Source of the DNA: Centroberyx gerrardi | Taxonomy: Eukaryota > Chordata > Actinopteri > Beryciformes > Berycidae | DNA: 64,000 bases | Assembly: GCF_048128805.1 (NCBI RefSeq) | Contig: NC_136015.1 | Coordinates: forward strand, 28,174,034 to 28,238,033 | Direction of reading: 5' to 3' | Shown here: positions 35,465-47,292 of the stretch, one piece after another | How positions within the stretch are numbered: the first letter of the stretch is position 1 | How the letters are laid out: every line of letters begins with the position of its first letter | Translations under genes and position numbers: made by a program | The notes under the pieces: generated by a model | Databases searched by the model: none | Seen by the model: only the letters and a program-made list of their open reading frames with translations | Told to the model about the DNA's origin: nothing

Positions 35465-35750
35465 GGTCTGACACTGTTGGGGGGGGACAATAAACAGAAA
35501 AATTTCTCAAGAGCAATTCCTGAAGGGGACACCAAAGGTGCCGCCAAAAGTACTGTTGTATTAAATGTATATAGAGGTCCATTATGAAACATTTCCATAA
35601 GCACTTCATTCCTTTCTTATGAAGATTTTATCAAATTGACTTTGATATTACTGGGGTCTTTCTACTTGGCGTTTCGGTGCACTGAAAAATGATCGGATGT
35701 CTGTTTTTCTTTTCTCTGCCATTTTAACTGACCTGGCTGGCTGACAAATA

Positions 35751-35787
<37 letters not shown>

Positions 35788-36640
35788 CACACACACAGCA
35801 TGCAGGTTATTTACAGTAGTAGGTGAGAAGCAACACCCATTAACTGAACTAAAGCTAATATATGCCTAATTAGATTTAGTTTTCCCGAAAAAGCAGATCT
35901 CTAATGTTTTGCTGTCAATGTATAAAAGTCCAGAACGCTATGAAGCCTGCCAGAAACTTACTTAATATTTTAACATAATGTTTGTTGTAATTATGTATTT
36001 TTTAAGAATTAAGTCTTCATTTATTTCCAAAATTATAAACAAAATTACATAGTGGCAGCCATTTTACATACAGTAAGAAAAAAACAATATACTTATAACC
36101 TAATTACGTAGGGTAAGTTAATCTTAAATATTATATTATAGAAATATTACTGTTACCATCTACAAAAGATAATTTTGGTATGAAAACCCGCATTTTAATT
36201 TAACCAAGTATCCTGTATCATAAATACATGTGTGGCATTTGTAACAAACCAAACCGCTTGAAAATCGGTCGAAAATTCAGTGAGTTATGAGGATTTTAAT
36301 TGTGGACAGACCTCCTGCCTCCATACACACACATGCATTAGGAGACGCGGCTCCGTACCAACACGCTGACGCACGAGATTCAACCGCGAGGTAACGGAAC
36401 AAAATGTAGTCTGATTACAACTGTGAATGTGTTTTATTCTATTGAGTGGTAGAAGTAAAGAAACATGTCTGACACTTCCTTTGTTTTAAGTTAACCTTTG
36501 TGAAGCAGCTACTTACTGGAGGTCAGCCACCACTGACACTTCCAGAGATCCTCCACACACACTCGTACCGAGGGCTAATGTGTGTGTGTGGGGGTTCGGG
36601 GAGGCAGGTAGGCAGTGGACCAAACCACTGTGAGGCGTAT
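35465..36640. other. AT-rich sequence, no gene recognised
   Basis: Includes a CA microsatellite (35754-35784). GTTGGGGGGGGACAATAAAC at the left and CCCCCTGTCCCCCCCCCG at the right (36714-36731) may be ends of a repeat element; I could not name it. Confidence 0.4.
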
Positions 36641-36663
36641 GGGGGGGGGGGGGGGGGGGGGGG
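36640..36663. repeat. Poly-G run
   Basis: About 24 consecutive G on the plus strand, which is G-quadruplex-prone and also prone to assembly error. Confidence 0.9.
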
Positions 36664-36914
36664 CAATCTTTCGAAACTTCAAAACGCATTGTTTTGTGTC
36701 TATAATTAGCCTGTCCCCCTGTCCCCCCCCCGTAATTTCCGCCCATGGTCAGACCGTTCACGTGTTAGCGGGTCAGTACTGACTGTACTGCTGTTCGAGG
36801 GGAGAATCTCAGTCCTACACCAGATCAGGGAGGATGAGCAGCCCTGAACTCCCTTACTGTGGCTGTAAAGCCCCACAAAATGGAGCCAGTGGGATGGAAT
36901 CGACCTTCAGTGGT

Positions 36915-39778
36915 TAGTCACTCCTCCCTCACTCCTCCCTCACTCCTCCCTACTTCTCCCCCACTCCTCCCCACTCCTCCCTCACTCCTCCCTCACTCCT
37001 CCCCCACTCCTCCTCACTCCTCCCCAGTTCTCCCTCACTCCTCCCTACTTCTCCCTCACTCCTCCCTACTTCTCCCTCACTCCTCCCTCACTCCTCCCTC
37101 ACTCCTCCCTACTTCTCCCCCACTCCTCCCCACTCCTCCCTCACTCCTCCCTCACTCCTCCCTCACTCCTCCCTACTTCTCCCCCACTCCTCCCCACTCC
37201 TCCCTCACTCCTCCCTCACTCCTCCCCCACTCCTCCCTACTTCTCCCTCACTCCTCCCTCACTCCTCCCTCACTCCTCCCTCACTCCTCCCTACTTCTCC
37301 CTCACTCCTCCCTCACTCCTCCCTCACTCCTCCCTCACTCCTCCCTACTTCTCCCTCACTCCTCCCTCACTCCTCCCTCACTCCTCCCCACTTCTCCCTC
37401 ACTCCTCCCTACTTCTCCCTCACTCCTCCCTCACTCCTCCCTCACTTCTCCCTCACTCCTCCCCACTTCTCCCTCACTCCTCCCTACTTCTCCCTCACTC
37501 CTCCCCACTTCTCCCTCACTCCTCCCTACTTCTCCCTCACTCCTCCCTCACTCCTCCCCACTCCTCCCTACTTCTCCCTCACTCCTCCCTCACTCCTCCC
37601 CACTTCTCCCTCACTCCTCCCTACTTCTCCCTCACTCCTCCCTCACTCCTCCCTCACTTCTCCCTCACTCCTCCCCACTTCTCCCTCACTCCTCCCTACT
37701 TCTCCCTCACTCCTCCCCACTTCTCCCTCACTCCTCCCTACTTCTCCCTCACTCCTCCCTCACTCCTCCCCACTCCTCCCCACTTCTCCCCCACTCCTCC
37801 CTCACTCCTCCCCACTTCTCCCTCACTCCTCCCTCACTCCTCCCCACTCCTCCCTCACTCCTCCCCACTTCTCCCTCACTCCTCCCCACTTCTCCCTCAC
37901 TCCTCCCTCACTCCTCCCTACTTCTCCCCCACTCCTCCCCACTCCTCCCTCACTCCTCCCTCACTCCTCCCTCACTCCTCCCCACTCCTCCCTCACTCCT
38001 CCCTACTTCTCCCTCACTTCTCCCTCACTCCTCCCCACTTTTCCCTCACTCCTCCCTACTTCTCCCTCACTCCTCCCTACTCCTCCCCACTCCTCCCTCA
38101 CTCCTCCCTCACTCCTCCCTCACTCCTCCCCACTCCTCCCTCACTCCTCCCTACTTCTCCCTCACTTCTCCCTCACTCCTCCCCACTTTTCCCTCACTCC
38201 TCCCTACTCCTCCCTCACTCCTCCCTACTTCTCCCTCACTCCTCCCTCACTCCTCCCTACTTCTCCCTCACTCCTCCCTCACTCCTCCCCACTCCTCCCC
38301 ACTTCTCCCCCACTCCTCCCTCACTCCTCCCCACTCCTCCCCACTTCTCCCTCACTCCTCCCTACTTCTCCCTCACTCCTCCCTACTTCTCCCTCACTCC
38401 TCCCTCACTCCTCCCTCACTCCTCCCTACTTCTCCCCCACTCCTCCCCACTCCTCCCTCACTCCTCCCTCACTCCTCCCTCACTCCTCCCTACTTCTCCC
38501 CCACTCCTCCCCACTCCTCCCTCACTCCTCCCTCACTCCTCCCCCACTCCTCCCTACTTCTCCCTCACTCCTCCCTCACTCCTCCCTCACTCCTCCCTCA
38601 CTCCTCCCTACTTCTCCCTCACTCCTCCCTCACTCCTCCCTCACTCCTCCCTCACTCCTCCCTACTTCTCCCTCACTCCTCCCTCACTCCTCCCTCACTC
38701 CTCCCCACTTCTCCCTCACTCCTCCCTACTTCTCCCTCACTCCTCCCTCACTCCTCCCTCACTTCTCCCTCACTCCTCCCCACTTCTCCCTCACTCCTCC
38801 CTACTTCTCCCTCACTCCTCCCCACTTCTCCCTCACTCCTCCCTACTTCTCCCTCACTCCTCCCTCACTCCTCCCCACTCCTCCCCACTTCTCCCCCACT
38901 CCTCCCTCACTCCTCCCCACTTCTCCCTCACTCCTCCCTCACTCCTCCCCACTCCTCCCTCACTCCTCCCCACTTCTCCCTCACTCCTCCCCACTTCTCC
39001 CTCACTCCTCCCTCACTCCTCCCTACTTCTCCCCCACTCCTCCCCACTCCTCCCTCACTCCTCCCTCACTCCTCCCTCACTCCTCCCCACTCCTCCCTCA
39101 CTCCTCCCTACTTCTCCCTCACTTCTCCCTCACTCCTCCCCACTTTTCCCTCACTCCTCCCTACTTCTCCCTCACTCCTCCCTACTCCTCCCTCACTCCT
39201 CCCTACTTCTCCCTCACTCCTCCCTCACTCCTCCCTACTTCTCCCTCACTCCTCCCTCACTCCTCCCCACTCCTCCCCACTTCTCCCCCACTCCTCCCTC
39301 ACTCCTCCCCACTTCTCCCTCACTCCTCCCTACTCCTCCCCACTTCTCCCCACTTCTCCCTCACTCCTCCCTCACTCCTCCCCACTCCTCCCCACTTCTC
39401 CCTCACTCCTCCCTCACTCCTCCCTACTTCTCCCTCACTCCTCCCTCACTCCTCCCTACTTCTCCCTCACTCCTCCCCACTCCTCCCTACTCCTCCCTCA
39501 CTCCTCCCTACTCCTCCCCACTTCTCCCCACTTCTCCCTCACTCCTCCCTCACTCCTCCCTACTTCTCCCTCACTCCTCCCTCACTCCTCCCTACTTCTC
39601 CCTCACTCCTCCCCACTCCTCCCTACTCCTCCCCACTTCTCCCCACTCCTCCCTCACTCCTCCCCACTCCTCCCCACTTCTCCCTCACTCCTCCCTCACT
39701 CCTCCCCACTTCTCCCTCACTCCTCCCCACTCCTCTCTCACTCCTCCCCCACTCCTCCCTCACTTCTCCCCCACTCCT
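36915..39778. repeat. 2.9-kb pure-pyrimidine minisatellite
   Basis: Units CTCACTCCTCC, CTACTTCTCC and CCACTCCTCC (about 12 bp) for nearly 2.9 kb, with A the only purine on the plus strand. One frame stays open for 985 codons because the units are multiples of three, but it encodes only Ser/Leu/Pro/Thr/His repeats and is not a gene. Blocks around 37070-37540 recur about 1317 bp downstream, showing large internal duplication. Confidence 0.95.
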
Positions 39779-39818
39779 GGGTAACCACACATTTTATCAC
39801 TGAAGAAGTATTGTAGTA

Positions 39819-40858
39819 TTGGGAAACTGTCAGGACCCCCTCCCATTTGCATATAGGGAGCAGACTGGAGTGGAGGATGCCATTTTATTTCTTCTGCATG
39901 CAGCCTATTCACACCTGGAAAATACCAACAGTATTGTGAGGATAATTTTTTTTGATTTTTCAAGCACATTTAATACAATTCACCCCCTGGTTTTACAAGA
40001 GAAACTCATTAAGATGCAACTGGGAAGTGCTATGGTGGCATGGATCACTGACTATCTGACAGGGAGGCCACAGTGTGTCAGGCTTCAGTAAATCAGATGT
40101 GGTGATTAGTAACACCGGTTCTGTCTCCGTTCCTCTTTATCTTGTATACCTCTGACTTCTGTTACAACACTGGGAGCTGCCTCCTCCAGAAACTCTACAG
40201 AAATACTCTCATGATACGGCTGATGTATCAGCAGGGGGGGAATACCGGGAACTCACTGAGGACTTTGTTCGTTGGTGCATTAGCAACCACTTGCAACTTG
40301 ATATTAACAAAACCAAAGAACTTGTTCTGGACTTTAGAAGGAAAAAGTGACACCTGTTTCCATTCGGGATGCTGAGGTGAAGGTTGTGAATCCTATAAGT
40401 TTTTGGGCGTGCACATTGACAACAAGCTGGATTGGACTGTTAATACAGAGGCAGCATACAAAAAAAGTCAGAGTAGACTGTACTTTGTAAGGAATCTTAG
40501 GTCTTTTAATGTATGCAGCAAATTGCTTTCTATGTTTTATCAAAGCGTCATGGCTAGTGTTACTTTTTATGCCTGTGTGTGTTGGGGAGGGAACATCACT
40601 AATAAGCTGGTTAAGAAAGCTGGATCTGTGGTTGGAATGCAGCTGAACACCTTGAAGCAAGTAGTGCAGATGAGGAGGAGGGCAAAAGTCCTGATACTGG
40701 ACTATGCCTCCCATCCTCTGCACTGCCTCCTTGCCCAGTACAGAAGCTCCTTCATCCAGAGGCTTGTTGTGCTGCAGAGAGGTTCAGCCGCTCCTTTATT
40801 CCTGCTGCTGGTTGATGTTTTAATGAGCATCTATAAGCCTAACCCATACAGAAACTGA
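39819..40858 (+). pseudogene. Decayed non-LTR retrotransposon RT (Rex1/CR1-like)
   Basis: Reverse transcriptase pieces in shifting frames: DPLPFAYREQTGVEDAILFL, IIFFDFSSTFNTIHPL, YTSDFCYNTGSCLLQK, then GVHIDNKLDWTVNTEAAYKK, YFVRNLRSFNVCSKLLSMFY and ACVCWGGNITNKLVKKAGSV. It resembles a LINE group common in fish but different from the L2 copies in this window. Several frameshifts; inactive. Family assignment is approximate. Confidence 0.72.
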
Positions 40859-40971
40859 GTGGAGGATATGGTTGTAGCCTGTTTGCATCCAATGGATGAT
40901 AATGAGATGGTAACTTTTTTTTTATACAAGTATATTCTCCATATATCATGTGTTTCAATCATCTGTCTGTG

Positions 40972-41549
40972 ACGGCCGAAATACATGGGACACGGACGCG
41001 ACACGTCACGTAGGCGGGGCGAAGCGGGGTTTTTTACCTGCTACACAGACTCCGTCTTTGTAGCGTGTGGTTGCGTGCCAGCCGTGGTTTTCTGAGGAGA
41101 TATCAAGTTGAGTTTTGCCAAGTGATAATGCAGTTGGTTATGCAGGGTTTGGAAGTGTAGGCTATATTAACTGGTACTGAATTAATTAACTAGATTGTTT
41201 TAACTACAGGATCATGGATACACATTGATTTGATTGATTTATTTTAATGTGCAATGTAAAAGCACCCACAAGGTTGCTCTGCTGCGTCACATTTCCTCTG
41301 GTACAATGAGGTATTTATTTTAATCATTTTTAAACAGATTGTACTCAGTTCTATGGAGTTTTTACCTGTTTGAGGGCCGCGTAGCCGCACGTAGAGGGGA
41401 AAAAATAGACCAGACACGCAAAACTAGAGATGAGCCGTGCGATGCCTGCGTGACTGTAGCAGCTTCAGTTGATTATACTGGACGCTCTGCTGCTGGCATT
41501 CTGCGGCAGACGTGTCGCGCCGCGTCCGTGTCCCATGTATTTCGGCCGT
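40972..41549. mobile_element. MITE with 29-bp perfect terminal inverted repeats
   Basis: Left end (40972-41000) starts ACGGCCGAAATACATGGGAC and continues to ACGCG; the right end (41521-41549) is its exact reverse complement, ending GTATTTCGGCCGT. Length 578 bp, no transposase. No clear target duplication. Confidence 0.85.
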
Positions 41550-41985
41550 GATGCAGCATGAGCTCATAGCATGAAAAGCTCAAACAAAAGTTCTCTCTAA
41601 TGTCTTTCACCCTATTCAGTTTCATAGTTCAAATTCATGGGAAAGGCAATGAGAAGTACAAAACATAACACTAAGACTAACTTAAAAGTCTGCGTCATCA
41701 TCAGCATGTAGTTCCAGTCTGAGCAATATTAAGCTGTAAATTTCCTTTATTGCTCATCTCCAACCTGACAGAATCAAAAACTCTCCATCTTCCATTTTTA
41801 CACTTTCATGTTTTGTCTTCTGGTAGAAACTCAGTCTTCAGACTGAGAGTCAGACTTGGACTGGAATCTGCTTTCTGTTCCACAGATTTCCTTTTGCCGT
41901 ATTTTCTGTCCTGATGTTACTCTTAGGTTTTCTTTTTAAACATGGTGCTGAGGACCATTTCATCCTCCACCATATCTGTGTCTCC
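41550..41985. other. No gene recognised
   Basis: AT-rich unique-looking sequence between the MITE and the CCCTAACCCTGTCTCCTCCA array. Confidence 0.4.
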
Positions 41986-42180
41986 TCCACCCTAACTCAA
42001 ACCCTATCTCCTCCACCCTAACCCTGTCTCCTCCACCCTAACCCTAACCCTGTCTCCTCTACCCTGACCCTAACCCTAACCCTATCTCCTCCACCCTAAC
42101 CCTGTCTACTCCTCCACCCTAACCCTGTCTCCTCCACCCTAACCCTGTCTCCTCCACCCTAACCCAAACCCTATCCCTCC
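41985..42180. repeat. 20-bp repeat (CACCCTAACCCTGTCTCCTC)
   Basis: About nine irregular units. CCCTAA occurs in each, but it is embedded in a 20-bp unit rather than a pure telomeric run. Confidence 0.88.
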
Positions 42181-42324
42181 TGCCAACACTGCTTCAGCCT
42201 CAGCTTTTCTGTTTCTTCCCATTCTTCTTGGTTTGCACTTGATTTATCTTTTTCTCAACCTGCTCCTCACCACTAGCACTGTTCACCTTCACTCACATCA
42301 CCAGGTATACTTTAAATGGCCTCA

Positions 42325-42882
42325 GCCTGGTTCTGGATCTGTCCTCCAGTCTCCACACTAGATCTCTCAGCCTGGTTCTGGATCTGTCCTCCAGTCTCCT
42401 CACTAGATCTCTCAGCCTGGTTCTGGATCTGTCCTCCAGTCTCCTCACTAGATCTCTCAGCCTGGTTCTGGATCTGTCCTCCAGTCTCCTCACTAGATCT
42501 CTCAGCCTGGTTCTGGATCTGTCCCCAAGTCTCCACACTAGATCTCTCAGCCTGGTTCTGTTCTGGATCTGTCCTCCAGTCTCCACACTAGATTTCTCAG
42601 CCTGGTTCTGTTCTGGATCTGTCTTCCAGTGTTCTCACTAGATTTCTCAGTCTGGTTCTGTTCTGGATCTGTCCTCCAGTGTTCTCACTAGATCTCTCAG
42701 CCTGGTTCTGGATCTGTCCTCCAGTCTCCACACTAGATCTGTCAGCCTGGTTCTGTTCTGGATCTGTCCTCCAGTGTTCTCACTAGATCTCTCAGCCTGG
42801 TTCTGGATCTGTCCTCCAGTCTCCTCACTAGATCTCTCAGCCTGGTTCTGGATCTGTCCCCAAGTCTCCACACTAGATCTCT
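42325..42882. repeat. 45-bp minisatellite
   Basis: About twelve copies of a 45-bp unit (CAGCCTGGTTCTGGATCTGT, CCTCCAGTCTCC, TCACTAGATCTCT), some lengthened to 50 bp by GTTCTGTTCTG. Divisible by three, hence spurious ORFs on both strands. Confidence 0.95.
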
Positions 42883-43029
42883 TCTAACCCTAACTCCATG
42901 ACCAAAGTTACACATCAACCAGAAAACAACAAACCCTAAAACCCACAGCTGTTTACTCACTGTAACAAAGTGCTGTGAGTAACTCAGCAGCACGAATATT
43001 TACAGAACTACAAGATAGAAGTTAAAAGT

Positions 43030-43265
43030 CACAGAGAGAGAGAGGGGCAGACAGAGAGTGAGACAGGCAGACAGACAGAGAGAGACAGGCAGACAGAGAG
43101 AGAGACAGGCAGACAGACAGAGATAGGCAGACAGACAGTGAGAGACAGAGAGAGTCTCTCTCTCTGTCTCTCTCTCTATTCGCTCTGTCTGTCTCTGTCT
43201 CTCTGCCTGCCTCTCTCTCTCCCTCTCCCTCTCTCTCTCTCTGTCTCTCTGTCTCTCTCTCTGTC

Positions 43266-43309
<44 letters not shown>

Positions 43310-43332
43310 TCTCTCTCTCTCTCCCTCTCTCC
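43030..43332. repeat. Purine tract followed by complementary pyrimidine tract
   Basis: GAGA/CAGA-rich sequence (43030-43153) turns abruptly into CTCT/GTCT-rich sequence (43154-43332). The halves are largely complementary, so the locus can fold into a long GA:CT hairpin. Confidence 0.88.
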
Positions 43333-43454
43333 ACTACGGCAGTGACACACAGAGAGAGATTTCCATTATTCGTTCTTCAGCAGATGAATCATCACTGAGG
43401 TAAGAGGAATTTTCTCTTCACAGCTTTATTCTGCCGCCTCTCTCTTGTTTCAGA

Positions 43455-44070
43455 GCGTATACCTTTATATGATATATTAATATCTTATACATTATGAATA
43501 TGTCTCTGGTAGTTCTTATAGTATTATACCTTATAGATTATGAATATGTCTGGTAGTTCTTATAGTATTATATGTTATAGATTATGAATATGTCTCTGGT
43601 AGTTCTTATAGTATTATATCTTATAGATTATGAATATGTCACTGGTAGTTCTTATAGTATTATATCTTATAGATTATGAATATGTCACTGGTAGTTCTTA
43701 TAGTATTATATGTTATAGATTATGAATATGTCTCTGGTAGTTCTTATAGTATTATATCTTATAGATTAGGAATATGTCACTGGTAGTTCTTATAGTATTA
43801 TATTTTATAGATTATTAATATGTCTCTGGTAGTTCTTATAGTATTATATCTTATAGATTATGAATATGTCACTGGTAGTTCTTATAGTATTATATCTTAT
43901 AGATTATGAATATGTCACTGGTAGTTCTTATAATATTATATCTTATAGATTATGAATATGTCTCTGGTAGGTCTTATAGTATTATGTCATAGATTATGAA
44001 TATGTCTCTGGTAGTTCTTATAGTAATATATTTTTATATTTTATAGATTATGAATATGTCCATTGGTAGT
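43455..44070. repeat. 46-bp AT-rich minisatellite
   Basis: About twelve copies of a 46-bp unit containing TATGAATATGTCTCTGGTAG and TTCTTATAGTATTATATCTT; variants swap CTCTGG and CACTGG. Confidence 0.95.
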
Positions 44071-44726
44071 GTAGTATATCTTGCCTTAGGCGGGCAAAGT
44101 TGTGCTATCGTGGTTAGAATATTAATTATTATTATGAGTCATACTCATAACTAGTATTTGTAATTGATTAGGATTATCAATCATCAATTTCTTCCATAAA
44201 ACTGATCAATCGGGGCACAACTCAGCTAGCTTGGGAAACTACTATTTGAAATCAAGTTGACGTCAAATAATCTCAAATGACAACATGCAGTTCTTGTTGA
44301 GCTACAGACACAATTCACACATTTATTGAATGCACAACTAAGTGTGGGAAGCCATGGATGATGGAAAACCTTCAGCCATGAAGGGAGGAGCAGCGAAGGA
44401 GAGAAAGATGGAGTCACATGATGTGGAGATACAGTGAGGCAGCGACTGGTTGGCCGACATGAGCCGAGCATTTCGGCTTCATCAGCTGATTCTGTTGTGT
44501 TTTGAAAGATTTGGTGAATTATGCAGTAATGACTGGAAATAACTAAGTAATATCCAAGTAAAATAGATGCAAGAACTAGTTATAGCATTACAATGACTGG
44601 TAATTACTGACTAAATGTAGCGGCCGCTGCTTCCATGACATAGGCGAGTAGTTTCAGAATAAGAAATAGTAACATAGATTATGATTCCTTTGGACGGCAA
44701 GACGGCTGCCAGTGTTTGAATGTGAC

Positions 44727-45726
44727 ATAATGACATAATAATAACTTTATTTATATAGCACTTTTCTAAAAACAGTTTACAAGTAAAAGAAACAAATAAA
44801 AGAAGAAAACCGTGGTAATAAAACATCAGTAAATAAAAGCATATAAGCTCAAGTAAAAGCATGTTTATTGAGGAATGTTTGGACTTAAAAGTTGAGAGCG
44901 TTTTGGCTGATCTTATGAATAGAGGTAAGTCATTCCACAGTTTGGGCCCTCACAGCGAAGACCCGGTCTCCCTTTGAGACAAGTTGGGAGGTCGGTACCG
45001 AGAGAAGAGGCTTATCAGCTGACCTGAGTGTGCACACCTGAGTGTAGGCGGTTAAAAGCTCAGAAATATAGGCTGGGACCAGACCATTGACTGCTTTGTA
45101 GATGATGAGTAAAATCTTAAAATCAATCCTGAATTCTATAGGAAGCCAATAGGAGGCTAAAACAGGCTGATGTGGTCTCTCCTCTTGGTACCTGTTAACA
45201 GCCTAGCTGCTGCATTCTGGACCAACTGTAAACGGGAGAGAGCTTTATGACTGATGCCGGAGTAAAGAGAGTTACAGTCCAGTCTAGAAGAGATAAAAGC
45301 ATGGATTACTCTTTCCAGGGCTGTGGTGGATAAAAACAACTTGATTTTTCTTATGTTCCTCAATTAAAAAAAACAAGACTGAACAACTTTTTTAACCTGA
45401 GCCTCAAAACATAAATCAGAGTCAAAGAGAACACCAACATTATGGGTATAAGGCCTTACATTGGAGGAATGACAACCTAGGTCATTCTGAATTTTGCTGA
45501 TAGAGAGCGGAGGCCCAAACAAGACAACCTCAGACTTGCTCTCGTTGAGCTGCAAAAGGTTCTGAGCCATCCAGCACTTAATATCAGCCAGACAGTGTTC
45601 GACAGAGACGAGGGCAGCAGGGCCGTTTGGTTTCACCGGCAGATATAATTGAGTATCGTCTGCGTAACAGTGGAAGGATACATCATACTTCCAGAAGTTT
45701 TTACACAGTTGATACTTCTTATTCAA
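44727..45726 (-). pseudogene. L2 LINE 3' part (minus strand), interrupted
   Basis: Minus strand reads FHCYADDTQLYLPVKPNG, LLQLNESKSEVVLFGPP, NVGVLFDSDLCFEAQVKKVV, ISSRLDCNSLYSGISHKALS and VQNAAARLLTGTKRRDHIS, then a C-terminal GPKLWNDLP-type block. The 3' end at about 44727 is the L2-type AGCACTATATAAATAAAG-like tail. Cut at 45727 by a Tc1 element; the rest of the same LINE continues at 46886. Confidence 0.85.
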
Positions 45727-46877
45727 GAATACATTATTTAGAATACTATTTAGAATATTTAGAATTGATACAAATCAAACATTTTAGATCTTTGAGAAAT
45801 ACCTCCTTTGAAATTGAAATATATCTGAATATCTTTAATATTATTTATTGTCACACCATATATTTAATTCATAGTGTAATTAATTTAATTCACACAGTGT
45901 GAATTGTTTTGGTCTTTTAACAAATAATACCAGATATTGACTAAATTAATGTGGTCCTCTATGTGTTATTCTTGCTGCTGTTAGTGCTTTAATTTTGAAA
46001 AAGAAAAAATATTTTCAACAATGTCAAAAGAGCTTAGTGAGGCATTTCAGGGCCAAATTGTTCTCCTGAGTGCTGAAAAACTATCCCAGGGCCAAGTTGC
46101 AGTTAAATTGAAAGTTTCTAAGGGGGCAGTACAACGCATGCTGGAGAGATTTTCACAAACCAAGTCATTTTCATCCAAAGCAAGACCAGGCAGACCTAAA
46201 ATGACCAACCCATCTGAAGACCAGTATATCAAGCTAACATCTTTACGAGACAGAACAGCATCTGTATCCAGGATACAAAGCCAACTGAACAAAGAACGCC
46301 CTACTCCATTTAGTAAAAGTACAGTCAAAAGACGATTGGCAAACTGTGGCCTTAATGGGAGAGTAGCTGTTTCCAAAACACTTCTTCCATGACAAAATAA
46401 GTCTAAATGTTTAGCATGGGCCAAACAATACCACAATTTCACTGTTGAAGACTGGAAGAAAGTCTTGTTTAAGAAAGTGCTGCATGGCTTTCCCTCCACA
46501 GTCACCAGACCTCACCTCATTGAACATCTTTGGGAACATTTGAAAAGGGAAAAGCGAAACAAACTAACATCACAATACACTCTCTTGAATGCTCTAAAAG
46601 AGAGCTGGAAAAATATGGATTCTCAAATTTTGCAAAAACTTGTAGAATCGATGCTAGACAGAGTGTAAACTGTGATTAAGGCAAATGGTGGACATACCAA
46701 ATATTGAGAAATTTTGACTTTCAGTAAATAGCAACAAACTTTTTCTGACTTATATTAGTGAAAAATTATGTAATATTGTATGAGAAATATAGTTTGACTA
46801 AAACTTTGTATTCATTTTTGATAAATGATGAAACAAAAGAGTTCTTGGGAGTGGACTCAGACTTTTGGACCCCACTG
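45727..46877 (+). mobile_element. Decayed Tc1-like transposon nested in L2
   Basis: 46021-46392 encodes a transposase N-terminus: MSKELSEAFQGQIVLLSAEK (paired-type helix-turn-helix), KVSKGAVQRMLERF and GRPKMTNPSED. It stops, and from about 46490 STVTRPHLIEHLWEHLKREK reads like the C-terminal DDE segment; much of the catalytic core is deleted. The right end, GGACTCAGACTTTTGGACCC then CACTG followed by TA, is the Tc1-type inverted terminus. The left terminus is missing. Confidence 0.85.
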
Positions 46878-46885
46878 TATATAAA

Positions 46886-47290
46886 CTGAAAAGAATCTGA
46901 CCTAAAATGCAACCCTATAACACATTTGTGGTTGGTAAAGTAAGTATCTTCTGTCAATGGGTCAGTTGTGATTATCCCATGGGTTAAAACTAGATCGAGG
47001 GTATGACCCTTAGAGTGAATGGGACCCTTAACAGTTTGTACAAAATTAAAAGACTCAGTAATGTTAAGAAATTATGTAGCAAGGAGGTTGCTCTGGCAAC
47101 ACACATGAATATTAAAATCACCCAATATAAGGACTTTGTCAAATTTAAGCATAACAAGTGACAGTAGTTCAGAGAACTGAGAGAGAAACCCAGGATTTAC
47201 CTTGGGAGGTCTATATACCGCTATACACAGAATTTGAGATATGCCTAGAATGAAAAACCTAAGATATTCAAAAGAAGTGAAACAACCAAA
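46886..47290 (-). pseudogene. L2 LINE endonuclease part (same element)
   Basis: Minus strand: ILCIAVYRPPKVNPGFLSQF, KVLILGDFNIHVCCQSNLLA and, downstream in a second frame, GHTLDLVLTHGIITTDPLTE. These are the APE-type endonuclease blocks (YRPP, GDFNIH, TLDLVL). The reverse transcriptase N-terminal half is missing where the Tc1 sits. Confidence 0.82.
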
Positions 47291-47292
47291 AA

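Noticed and set aside
36859..39816. 985-codon open reading frame of Ser/Leu/Pro/Thr/His
   Set aside because: It is a minisatellite whose unit length is a multiple of three. Composition and repeat structure explain the open frame; there is no splice or codon evidence of a gene.
41985..42180. Interstitial telomere (CCCTAA)n
   Set aside because: CCCTAA occurs once or twice per 20-bp CACCCTAACCCTGTCTCCTC unit, not as a pure telomeric run.
46021..46392. A functional helix-turn-helix regulator gene
   Set aside because: It is the N-terminus of a Tc1 transposase; a terminal repeat and the DDE-end fragment follow.
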